Assembly (NCBI GenBank): GCA_963855995.1
Contig: OY979717.1
Location: forward strand, 71,571,999-71,635,998
DNA: 64,000 nucleotides
From: Muricea muricata
Taxonomy: Eukaryota > Cnidaria > Anthozoa > Malacalcyonacea > Plexauridae
Direction: 5' to 3'
This document shows, one piece after another, positions 24,236 to 34,356 of this stretch (position 1 is the first letter of the stretch; every line of letters starts with the position of its first letter). Position numbers and translations under genes: made by a program. The notes beneath the pieces are model-generated. The model ran no database searches. It had not been told where the DNA came from and worked only from the letters and a program-made list of their open reading frames with translations.

Positions 24236-24590
24236 TTGACCATTCCCCGATTACACAAACTTTTAAATTCGAAAACAATTTTAGCACAGTTAGAAAGAGC
24301 TTTCTAAATTTAGTGAAATTGTGAAGTTTGGTTGCAAAATATTGTAAAATGTGGAAAATATAGTCGTGTAAAGTTTGCGAATTTTGTATACTTTTGTATT
24401 ACGCACGGAAAAGCGTTACCACTATGTGGAAATGTGGTAACGCTTTTTCCCACGTAATACAAAAGTAATTTGTATTACGTGGGAAAAAGCGTTGTAACAC
24501 GATTTCACTAAATTTAGGAAGCTCTTTCTAACTGTGCTAAAATTGTTTTCGAATTTAAAAGTTTGTCTAATTGGGGAATGGTCCATTCCG
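24236..24590. mobile_element. Foldback element
   Basis: Outer arms GACCATTCCCCGATTACACA (24237) and complement (24590) extend about 80 bp through TTTAGCACAGTTAGAAAGAG. The centre holds a second hairpin, AAAGCGTTACCACTATGTGG / GTGGTAACGC, and two copies of TTGTATTACG. Confidence 0.75.
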
Positions 24591-24939
24591 TGTTATTCCT
24601 CAATAATCGCGAATGACTTTCCACAATGCAATATTTATAGTTTGTGAGTGGTTATTAAGGCTTCCTAACCTGTACAAATGTTCCATAAAACAGAAATGTT
24701 GCTATAGAATGGCTGACAGTGCTGTTACTTTATAAACAGTCTTGCCAATACTGTTGATATAAAATCTATTGCGAGCGTTTTCCGTTTGAAAGAGTTCACA
24801 AAGATAATTCCAGCCTCTTTGTTTGTGTATTTTAACGGGAACCAGTATAAACCTTTTAGCTAGGCAAAAAGTACAAACTTCGTGTCGTAAGAATTGTTAT
24901 AATTTAAATGACTAAAACGAAACAGTAATTAATATCTTA

Positions 24940-25805
24940 TTTTATATAAGAAATTTGTGGAACACCATGTAATTAAATTGATTTTATTGAAAATATCTAA
25001 GCTTTCGGCCCATTAGACTCAGGCCATCATCAGGAATAAATTACAACGGTTAAAACACGCGCAAGATATATGTACATGTCAATTAATCACAATGTTCAAA
25101 TACGCACGCACGCTTGATAAAAGCAACTTATATTGCTACTAAAATGTAATTACTTAATTACTAAACAGAGGCTTTCCTTGTTGAGGATTGTTTTGTTTTT
25201 AAAGATTTCAACTGATTCACGGATTTGCCTTGAAAAATAATTTCTTACAGGCACTAAAAGTTCAGAAGTATCCCATTTAATCGGATGGTCATTTTCCCAC
25301 GCATGTTTCGCCAAAGCAGATTTATCGGGTTGGCATTTGAGGCAACAATCTTTATGCTCTTTCTGTCTAACTTTCAAGTTACGGCCTGTCTCGCCAATAT
25401 ACACCTTTCCGCATGTGCAAGGGATTCGGTATACTCTGAGTTTTAAATTTATATCTGTTTTATCTTTATGTGTATACAGGAGTTGGTAGATTTTTTGATT
25501 GGAACAATGATAGACTTTTATACCAGACGATGCAAGGATGCGTTCAATTTGATGTGAAGTTTTGCCGAGATATGGAATACTTACTGATGTTGAGAATTCT
25601 TGCTTGATCTTATGGCTAGGGGTAGGTGGTGTAAGGGAAATCTTGTTTGCTGGAAAACCATTTTGTTGCAGCACTACATTAAGGTGATCTAATTCTTTGG
25701 TGATGCTTTCTTTATCGCAGACATTATATGCGCGGTTTACCAGGGTTTTGCAAAGGGAAGATTTAATTGCAGGGTGATGAAAGGATCTGTAGTTGAGGTA
25801 ACAAT
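24940..25805 (-). pseudogene. Penelope-like element, C-terminal part with GIY-YIG (inverted copy)
   Basis: On the minus strand the frame runs from about 25804 to 25150: YLNYRSFHHPAIKSSLCK and KTLVNRAYNVC (post-RT region), then SIPYLGKTSHQIERIL, VYRIPCTCGKVYIGETGRNL (GIY-YIG) and ALAKHAWENDHPIKW, ending at a stop. The RT core is missing, so the copy is strongly 5' truncated. The 3' UTR follows to about 24940. This PLE family differs clearly from the one at 13080 (no Cys-rich NCR linker; YIGETGR motif). It abuts a direct partial copy at 25806, tail outward on both sides. Confidence 0.88.
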
Positions 25806-26310
25806 CAGGTGTATATTGGCGAGACAGGCCGTAACTTGAAAGTTAGACAGAAAGAACATAAAGATTGTTGCCTCAAGTGCCAACCCGATGAATCTGCTTT
25901 GGCGAAACATGCGTGGGAAAATGACCATCCGATTAAATGGGATGCTTCTGAACTTTTGGTGCCAGTAAGAAATTATTTTTCAAGGCAAATCCGTGAATCA
26001 GTTGGAATCTTTAAAAACAAAACAATCCTGCAAGAAGGAAAGCCTCTTCACGACACTTGGACCTGTCTGTTTAGTAATTAAGTAATTACATTTCAGTAGC
26101 AATATAAGTTGCTTTTATCAAGCGTGCGCGTGCATTTGAACATTGCAATTAGTTGACGTGTACATATATCTTGCGTGTGTTTTAACCGTTGTAATTTATC
26201 TCTGATGATGGCCTGGGTCAAATGGGCCGGAAGCTTAGATATTTTCAATAAAATCAATTTAATTACATGGTGTTCCACAAATTTCTTATATAAAGTAATG
26301 TAATTCACCA
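25806..26310 (+). pseudogene. Penelope-like element, GIY-YIG end (direct copy)
   Basis: The frame 25809-26081 starts within the nuclease (YIGETGRNLKVRQKEHKDCC) and runs to the C-terminus. It differs from the inverted partner at a few residues and by a small insertion near the end that alters the last residues (EGKPLHDTWTC). The 3' UTR to about 26300 mirrors 24940-25140. An ATTAATATCTTATT repeat at about 24910 and 26328 may be the target duplication of the whole inverted pair. Confidence 0.88.
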
Positions 26311-26499
26311 TGCAAAGTCTGAAACGACAATTAATATCTTATTATAGCCTTAAGGGAAATTCCCTACCTCGAAATTGAATTATTTATTAACTATGTTTAC
26401 TTGCCTCGTGAACATTTAATTTTTATTCATTTTTTATTCATTCGTGGAAGATCAGTAGAATCATATTTCTACATATTTTCTCTGTTTTTTATCAACCGT

Positions 26500-26905
26500 G
26501 TACTTTTCTCACAAAAATGACAAGAATAGAACAAGCAGCTATTTTTGGAGTGCAGTTTTTGGAGGGCGGTCACTTTCAAGTTATACTGCACTGCATGCTA
26601 CGGAAAAGGTGTTTACACTTTTAGGAGCCGTGATTTTTCAGAAAATAATACAATAATTGTGCTGAAAGTTACAATATGGAAAACAGTTGCTCTCTGTCAG
26701 GTCTGGGACAATCTTCATGCGGCGAAAGCCGAGGAGTGACGAGTAACATAAGCATTCTTGAATGCAATGGAGATATAGAAACGCACTTACGAAGTTATCA
26801 CTTATCAAGATTAAAAATTACCGAGTTCGAACTTATTCTTGCTTGAGCTGGTCACTTCAATCTCAATCCGGGCCAAATAGCAAAGATGACAGTTTGTCCA
26901 AGGCA
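26500..26905 (+). pseudogene. LINE ORF2 N-terminal remnant (tentative)
   Basis: The + strand reads LRSYHLSRLKITEFELILA, a stop, then AGHFNLNPG, which looks like the decayed hydrophobic leader and 2A-like NPG motif found at the start of some CR1/L2-type ORF2 proteins. Support is weak: only this short stretch. Confidence 0.3.
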
Positions 26906-27059
26906 TCGGGACAACCTGGGCAGATATTTCAGACCACTTCGCTCCTGCCAGTATCCTGCTCACAACGGGCCGGTACGTAAATGTGGCGGTAGAGATGTAG
27001 TGAACATCACGATGGCTGAAGATTGCCTTAAGTTGTGTGGAGTTTTAATTCACGTTGGA

Positions 27060-27400
27060 TCCACTGATCTCATAGTAGACTGGATATAGCTTCTATGGAT
27101 ATCAAAAGTGAAGCTTAATTTTACATGCAAATTTCATTTCCGGGGACCTCAGAGCCCGTGTGATACAAATTTGTAAAGGAATACTTAATGGGAAAAGAGC
27201 AAGAACGTACAATTTTGTAATATTTTAAGCATTGTGCAATTATTTATCAACATTGTTGCAGTAAACAAAGTTGTTTGTGACAAGTTTACATCACAAGTGG
27301 TCCCCGGAAGTGAATTTCGTATTGTATAATTAGGCTTCACTTTTGATATCCACAGAAGCTATATCCAGTTTATCATGAGATCAGTGGTTGGATCCAGTAA
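27060..27400. mobile_element. Foldback element
   Basis: Arms of about 90 bp: GGATCCACTGATCTCAT and ATGGATATCAAAAGTGAAGC on the left; their complements end the element at about 27395. CTTCCGGGGACC also repeats inverted. The interior (about 150 bp) is AT-rich. Confidence 0.75.
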
Positions 27401-27789
27401 GTATCATGTTTTCCGGCCGATCTTAATTTTTAAAAACTCGATTTTTTATTCAAGGTACATTATTAGTCAGGTAAGATTATTTCCTCAGAAAAGTTTACGT
27501 TGCATAAAGCAATACTATCTAATATTTTTTGTAAGAGGTAGTGTTTATAAGCTTTTTTCTTAAGTTTTGTAACAAAAAACATCACATTTGACACGAATTG
27601 TGTTTAGAAAAATGTCAAAATTGTGGAACGTGCTACGTAATATGTGCTACGTAGTATGGGCTATCAGCTCATATACGACTCGAGCTCATGGTATAATTGT
27701 TAAATATTTGCGTCCGTGTTCATTGGTGTAATTAGCATTGCTAAATATAAAAGCATTGATAAATATTCATATATGTGAGTTTTACCTGA

Positions 27790-29015
27790 TTAATTTCTGG
27801 GTCGGGATAAAACGCTGAAACTGAATGGCGGAAACGGAAACTGAAAGGCGGATAAACCGCTGAAATGAGGATAAAACACTGAAATGAGAATAAAACGCTG
27901 AAATGGGGATAAAACGCTGAAATGGCAAGTTCGAAAGAGTTTTGTGTTTTTTAAAAAACGAATTTGTTGTTCGCTCCAAGTTAAGCAGAATAAAAATAAT
28001 AAGAAAAATAACAGAAATGGAGTGAATTTAAAACTCCGCATCGCCTGCGGCAGGCGGAGTAATTAAATTGGACTATACATGCAATATTGTTCAAGCCAAA
28101 AATATTTGTAAAATTTACACTCTACATTTTTAGCAATTAAAAACTTTACAACATTGTGAGCGTGGCATCACGTGATATTGACGAAAACAAGGCATCGTAA
28201 CTACCGTTACAATGGAATTCAAATAAATGTGAAAACAATAAATATGCATAAAGAACCACATGTGGAATAATTTAACAATATCCATACGGTATTTTCGTTC
28301 TAAAAAGTTTGATGCTTTCTAAGTAAAACTACGGGGAAATTCCGCAGGTCGAAAATCATTACACGTGTTTTGTGCGTGTCCCTTTTGAGGTTAAGTTTTT
28401 ACGGATGTCTTATTGTTTTCGCTGACATGGAGTCTGGAGTTATCACGTGAAAGGAAAAAGACCGTCAAGAGTTTCTTTTATAAGATGTAGCTCGAGCAAA
28501 AAATTCAAAGCATGTCCTTTATCTGTAAGTCAGAACACAGCACTTGAACGCCTTCACAAAGATTTTGCTGGTGGAATTCCGGTTTAATACAAAGAAAGTT
28601 TTAGCAATAACGCTGTCAACGCGTGTGCTTTTATATCCTTTTTCCACATTTGCTTTTATCCGATACAGTGTCAACAAACATTTTACAGCATGCTATGCAA
28701 GACAAAATCATCAAAACCGCAAAACTAGTTATTTAATGAATAAAAAGTAAAGTGTAAATTTTACAAATATTTTTTGGTTGAACAATATTGCATGTAGTTG
28801 AATTTAATTGTGCTTAATCTGGATCGAGCGACAAACTCGTTTTTTAAACAGCACAAAACTCTTTCGTTCTTGCCATTTTTATCCCCATTTCAGCGTTTTA
28901 TCCCCTTTTCAGCGTTTTATCTCCATTTCAGCGTTTTATCCTCATTTCAGCTTCCGTTTTCAGTTTCCGTTTCCGCCATTCAGTTTCAGCGTTTTATCCC
29001 GACCCATTAATTTTT
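27790..29015. mobile_element. Inverted-repeat element with subterminal 18-20-bp minisatellite
   Basis: The arms (about 27790-28130 and 28735-29015) begin with GGGTCGGGATAAAACGCTGA. In each arm the unit ATAAAACGCTGAAATGRGG is repeated about five times. Outside both ends lies ATTAAT, a possible target duplication (the left one is 4 bases away). The inner 600 bp are non-coding. ORFs across the arms translate the minisatellite and are not genes. Confidence 0.75.
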
Positions 29016-29301
29016 TTGAAACCGAATGTTTAAAGTCTGTGAACACGAATTTATGCATATTTGCCCTCTAATTTCTCGTTCTGCCGGCGCCAGTGGGGGC
29101 ATGTCCATAAATTCGTGTCGACAAATCGTAAAAATAATCGATTTCAAAAGAAAGTAGTAGGGCAGGACACAATTATGGGAATATTCATACACCAATTACG
29201 GCACTAGTTTATGCCGCGATCCGTGCTTGTGAGTACAATAATTATATTTAAATAATTATGACTATACGTACAACTTTATAACAATGACATGCAGTCATAG
29301 G

Positions 29302-29426
29302 CCTGTTTTATACGTCGCATTTCAGTAGCGGCGAATGCAATTCAAACAATAGATGGTGAGATGCTAACCTCATTATCTATTGTTTGAATTGCATTCAACG
29401 CGGCTGAAATGCGACGCAAGAACAGG
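29302..29426. mobile_element. Small palindromic MITE
   Basis: Arms of about 53 bp: CCTGTTTTATACGTCGCATT on the left; CGACGCAAGAACAGG closes the right. The innermost AATGCAATTCAAACAATAGAT is perfectly paired around a 20-bp loop. Confidence 0.8.
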
Positions 29427-30429
29427 AAATAGAGATGGTTATACAGAGTGAGTATTAACAAAACTGTTGAAATTTACATGGACCCTTCTTTCGCACAATA
29501 GTAAAGGCCGGTTTCCACAATTTTCCTGAGTGGAAACCTGCCTTAACCATGCACTTCTTGTTGACTGTACACGTGGGGATTATGTAAATAGAGCAATAAG
29601 TCTGCGGTAATTTGAATATGAAAGACGTTAGTCTTCTTACTCACCCTGTATTACGTTTGATTCAAACTGATATTTTTTGTTCAAGGAATAATTACGGGCA
29701 GTTCGTTCATACGACAATTATTAAATTATCAAATATCAAGTTATCAACGCTGCATCCTAATAATAAAATAGGACTTATTGATATTGCCCACAATTTCACA
29801 CCTTTCGAACTTTTTCTCAATCAAAATTCTGGTTTCTGTTCATTTATAAGCATAGCAAAGCAGAAAATGTTAGAATAACAGAAACCAAAACATATTTTAT
29901 AGATATCAACGTAAAATTGTAAGCAGAGCGTCTGTTTATATTACGGGCATTACAAATAGCGAGCTAAATATAGCACACATTCACGGCATTATTTCTTCTT
30001 AGTTGTTGGTTTGCCGACGATTTTTTTTAGTTTTCATATCAATAGGAGCACTGCCTTTTATATATTTCCTTCTTTACGCTCACATAGGTGCCACTTTGGA
30101 AAAATGGCTCTTCAGTTTTGAGTAATTTTTAATATCTGTCCGCCATCTTGAAACCGTCATACAAAAAATATGAATACAAACTATTCCTCAATCGGAATAT
30201 GAACGGGTGGATTTTACAGAGACAGCCTCTTAAACGTTGTATATTAAACGGAAGGATGGTGGAAGGGGATTAATCTGCGTGTTTGCTGGTGTAAAACAAA
30301 AGGATCTTGCTATGTCAAGACAAAGGATACAGAGGGACTGACGTAAAGGGTACTGAGGAACTGTCGTAGATATGATAACCACATAGGGGTTCAATAATAG
30401 AAAATATGGATGACGCATAGACAGGAGTT

Positions 30430-32060
30430 AGCATCTATCCTACCCTTACCACCTTCAAATCTTTGGAACAGTTTTTGAAAGAACGCGCCACGTCTGTCGA
30501 GAAGGCCATTAACGCTAGACATGAGAAGAAATACAACAACTTGATGAAAGAATCCAACCACTAATCGAACAATGATCGAAGCAATTGGGTTATAAATCTA
30601 TCCAAGAAACCTCTCACTGAATCTGCGCGTTCCGCGCTAGAAAAAGGTCCGAAGTTTGCCAATGCACCAACAAAAATCCCGTACAGAAAAGTTTAATCAT
30701 AAGAAAAATCATCCTCTCAGACCTATTGTGACTTGCACAAATTCCGCTTTATACGACACATCTAAGTTCTTATCACAAATTGTATCTCCTTTTCAAAATC
30801 GTAATGGCTTCTCGGTCGCTAATTCTACACAGTTTAAAAACGAAATCACTGACATAGCCATTGACGAAACTATGATCTCTTTTGACGTTGTTTCTCTTTT
30901 CACAGCTATCCTTGTTGACAAAGCTTTTGTATACATCAGAACGAAATTAGAACACGACACTTCTTTAGGTGAAAGAACGCAACTTAACGTAGACGATATC
31001 ATACGACTCTTAACGTTTGTCTTATCTAACAGCCTTTTTATTCACAAAAACACAACATACAAACAAATACATGCGCTATGGTTAGCCCCGTTAGCGCAGT
31101 AGTTGCTAACTTATTCATGGACGTTATGGAGGAACAAGCTATTCATTGTGCAGTAATACCCCCTGAAGTTTGGAAGCGATTTGTAGATGATAGTTTTGCC
31201 ATTATTAAGAAATCCGCAGTTTCAAGCTTTCATGACACACTCAATTCTATAGATCCTAACATTAATTTCACTATTGAACATGAACAAGACGGACAAATCG
31301 CCTCTTTTGACACTCTGATTTCCAGAAACGACTGTTCAATTTCCATTGGCATTTACCGCAAACCTACTCATAGAAACCGCTATTTAGATTATGATTCTCA
31401 TCATGGCTATAAACAAAAAATTAGCACTGCAACGACTCTCAACAGATCGTTAACCTTACCTGCCGATGAAAAAAACAAAAAGCGAGAATTAAAACATGTT
31501 AGTGATGTACTGGAGTTGAATGGCTACTCTCGGAAATTAATATCAAGTTTAATTGTTAAACAGAAGAGAAGTGAGATCACGCCGACTCCAGAAGAACTTG
31601 TCAGAACAATTTTTTGAATCCATTGAACGCACGTCACAACATAATGGTTACGCGGTTTCACCGTATGTCAAAGGCCTCACAGAGCCACTGCAAAGGACAC
31701 TTTCAAAACATAACATAAAGGTCTTCAGCAAAACTATGAAAACCCTACAGCGCAAGTTTCCTTCCGTAAAAGATAGACCCACCATGGACGAAAAAACGAA
31801 TGTAGTTTACAAGATACTATGCATAGAATGTTCATGGAGTTACATCAGCGAAACAGGTAGATCCCTCAAGACCAGAAAGTCAGAACACCTAGGAAACGTG
31901 GAAAATTGCGAGAAAGGATCTAACGTGGCAAAACATGCGTAAACTTATGACCATATTATTGACTTCACGAACTTTAAAGTAATCGACAGCGGAAGCTATC
32001 GTACACGCAAGACTTTAGAGTCTTGGCATACCGCTATAACGTATAACCTATAACGCTGAC
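30430..32060 (+). pseudogene. Penelope-like element, near full RT and GIY-YIG, multiply broken
   Basis: A third PLE lineage. In order across frames: WVINLSKKPLTESARSALEK (N-terminal domain), RPIVTCTNSALYDTSKFLS, ISFDVVSLFTAI (first catalytic Asp), MVSPVSAVVANLFMDVMEE, WKRFVDDSFAII (catalytic Asp pair), IYRKPTHRNRYLDYDSHH, and a C-terminal GIY-YIG-like domain in which YIG is changed to YIS (SYISETGRSLKTRKSEH). Frame breaks occur near 31070 and 31600, with stops near 30571 and 31940. The region begins about 200 bp downstream of the TTAA at 30230. The element is dead. The distinct RT shows at least three PLE families coexist here. Confidence 0.88.
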
Positions 32061-32144
32061 AATAACTTTTTGGCACTTCTCAGACAATACATGATGCTTA
32101 TAAAGAAAGACACTTAAGATATCACTAAGGCACAGCTGTTATCA

Positions 32145-32147
32145 TAT

Positions 32148-32198
<51 letters not shown>

Positions 32199-32200
32199 CC
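32145..32200. repeat. Imperfect (TA)n tract, left flank of PLE pair
   Basis: TA repeats with ATGTATATG interruptions. The inverted PLE copy runs straight into it. Confidence 0.85.
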
Positions 32201-32204
32201 TGTG

Positions 32205-33104
32205 TCTACATGTTGTTATAAGTTCGTTTCTTAAGTTCAGTGAGCTAAGCTTAGGCTGATAAATTATTACATACTTCTCGTGTAGACATAAATTGCAGCG
32301 CTTTGTTTTGTTTGAGTAGACCTTACATTTCCTTAAAATTTTCCAACGGATAGAGTATTCAACGCTAGATTGTTTCAACTGCCAAATATATTTACTCAGT
32401 TCCGTTGAATGTTTGTGTTTTTCGTTTCTGAACGAGCTCGTGTGGTTGTTGTATCTTGTCTTGAATGGGCCTTCTGTCAGTCCAACGTAGGTTTCTTTCT
32501 GTTGATTGTCTTTTCTTGTTACTGTGGCCTGGTACACGACACTTTCTGTTGGGCATTTTCCCTGGAGGGGGCAAGACTCTTTGTAGCGGCAATTGCACTC
32601 TTTGGTTGGACTCTCAGAGGCTTTGATCTGCTTGTCAAGGATAGTTTCATTGTGTGCTGTGATATTTTGATGTACGTTAGGCATGCAACTGTAGCTTAGC
32701 TTCAGTGTATTTCTGTTGAAAATCTTGTATAGGCAGTGGTTTGGCGGGAAGCATTCGTCGACAGCTTGCAGGAATTTGTGACCAATGTTTGTGGCGACAT
32801 TGACACTGTAAGGTGAATTGAACCAGATCACGTTCCTATTTCTATGGCGTTTCGGTTTAGGTGGCTGGCGGTTGTACTTAAGGTTGTAATCGAAACCGCT
32901 TTTTTTCAGAGCTTTTTGGTATGGGGGAGCAGCCGAATGGAAGGATCGTTTGTCTGATGATATGCTTGATAGCCTTTTGTTAATGACGTCTGGTAGACCG
33001 TGTAATACTGAAGGAGGGTGGTTGCTGTCGTAGTTGACGTATAACGGTGTGTTTCCGGGTTTCATGAATGGTTTGTAAGTTGACCTCAGATCGTCAACAA
33101 CCAC
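32205..33104 (-). pseudogene. Penelope-like element, C-terminal half with GIY-YIG (inverted copy)
   Basis: The minus frame runs from 33104 through the post-RT region (NVIWFNSPYSVNVATNIGHK), the Cys-rich linker CNCRYKESCPLQGKC and the GIY-YIG domain (TYVGLTEGPFKTRYNNH) to CRHR, then straight into the TA tract. It is related to the PLE at 13080 (same linker and nuclease layout) but much diverged from it. The RT core is missing. Unlike the direct partner, this arm lacks the 3' UTR and hammerhead: it stops at CACAGG|TATA. Confidence 0.88.
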
Positions 33105-33964
33105 CGTACGGCAGCAACCACCCTCCTTCAGTATTAGGTCTACCAGACGCCATCAACAAAAGGCTATCAAACATATCATCAGACAAACGATCCTTCCATT
33201 CGGCTGCTGCCCCATACTAAGAAGCTCTGAAAAAAAGCGGTTTCGATTACAACCTCAAGTACAACCCCCAGCCACCTAAACCGAAACGCCATAGAAATAG
33301 GAACGTGATCTGGTTCAATCCACCTTACAGTGTCAATGTCGCCGCAAACATTGGTCACAAATTCCTGCAAGCTGTCGACGAATGCTTCCCGCCAAACCAT
33401 TGCCTATACAAGATTTTCAACAGAAATACACTGAAGCTAAGCTACAGTTGCATGCCTAACGTACGTCAAATAATCACAGCACACAATAAAACTATCCTTG
33501 ACAAGCAGACCAAAGCCTCTGAGAATCCAACCAAAGAGTGCAATTGCCGCTACAAAGAGTCTTTCCCCCTCCAGGGTAAATGCCTAACAGAAAGTGTCGT
33601 GTACCAGGCCACAGTAACAAGAAAAGACAATCAACAGAAAGAAACCTACGTTGGACTGACAGAAGGCCCATTCAAGACAAGATACAACAACCACACGAGC
33701 TCGTTCAGAAACGAAAAACACAAACATTCAATGGAACTGAGTAAATATATTTGGCAGTTGAAACAATCTAGCGTTGAATACTCTATCCGTTGGAAAATCT
33801 TAAGGAAATGTAGGGCCTACTCAAGCAAAACAAAGCGCTGCAATTTATGTCTAGACGAGAAGTATGTAATAATTTATCAGCCTAAGCTTAGCTCACTTAA
33901 CTTAAGAAACGAACTTATATCAACATGTAGACACAGGAAAAAAATTTTGCTCTGTAGCCAGTAA
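33105..33964 (+). pseudogene. Penelope-like element, C-terminal half with GIY-YIG (direct copy)
   Basis: A direct copy that mirrors the inverted one from about 33105, with an in-frame stop near 33218 (the open frame resumes to 33964). It has the linker CNCRYKESFPLQGKC (one Cys lost compared with the inverted arm, Cys to Phe) and the nuclease TYVGLTEGPFKTRYNNH. The 3' UTR, a hammerhead and a (TA)n tract follow. Several residue differences from the inverted arm imply either age or template differences. Confidence 0.88.
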
Positions 33965-34053
33965 TTCTCTTTAACATTTCCTGTGACGCCGACCATCCCA
34001 GATCAAGTTACCTTTAGGTTATTCATAACACCATGTAAATACGCGATATAATC

Positions 34054-34111
34054 ATTCGCCTGATGATTGTGGCAAGCTCAGCTTGTCATACGAAACAAAT
34101 TTGTCGTGAAT
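34054..34111 (+). ncRNA. Hammerhead ribozyme in PLE 3' UTR
   Basis: ATTCGC (stem I), CTGATGA, a long stem II (GTGGCAAGC with GCTTGTCAT), GAAA, CAAATTTG forming a short stem III, the GTC cleavage triplet, and GTGAAT closing stem I (pairs ATTCGC with one G-U). Predicted cleavage follows 34105. All invariant core positions are present. Confidence 0.85.
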
Positions 34112-34144
34112 AAATGTTTTAAACGAAGTGATTCAAGTTTTTTG

Positions 34145-34339
<195 letters not shown>

Positions 34340-34356
34340 TATGAAGGCATTCATAT

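Larger units (their letters stand above)
23654..30229. mobile_element. Large TTAA-flanked inverted-repeat element (6.6 kb, composite)
   Basis: The left end GAGGCTGTCTCTGTAATAAA and the right end (complement of ...TTTTACAGAGACAGCCTC) sit inside TTAA at 23650-23653 and 30230-30233. The arms continue inward with the blocks TTCAAGATGGCGG, AAAGTGGCACCTATGTG and ATATGAAAACTAAAAAAAA up to about 24225 on the left and from about 29950 on the right. The left arm has an extra segment of about 275 bp (23729-24005). The interior is filled with other elements (a PLE pair and foldbacks) and I see no transposase of its own. Two solo copies facing each other are the alternative. Confidence 0.65.

Noticed and set aside
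27782..28041. ORFs reading FQRFI/SVLS repeats, also at 28798-29071
   Set aside because: They translate the 18-20-bp minisatellite in the arms of a non-coding element.
30793..31002. Minus-strand ORF
   Set aside because: Shadow of the PLE reverse transcriptase on the other strand.
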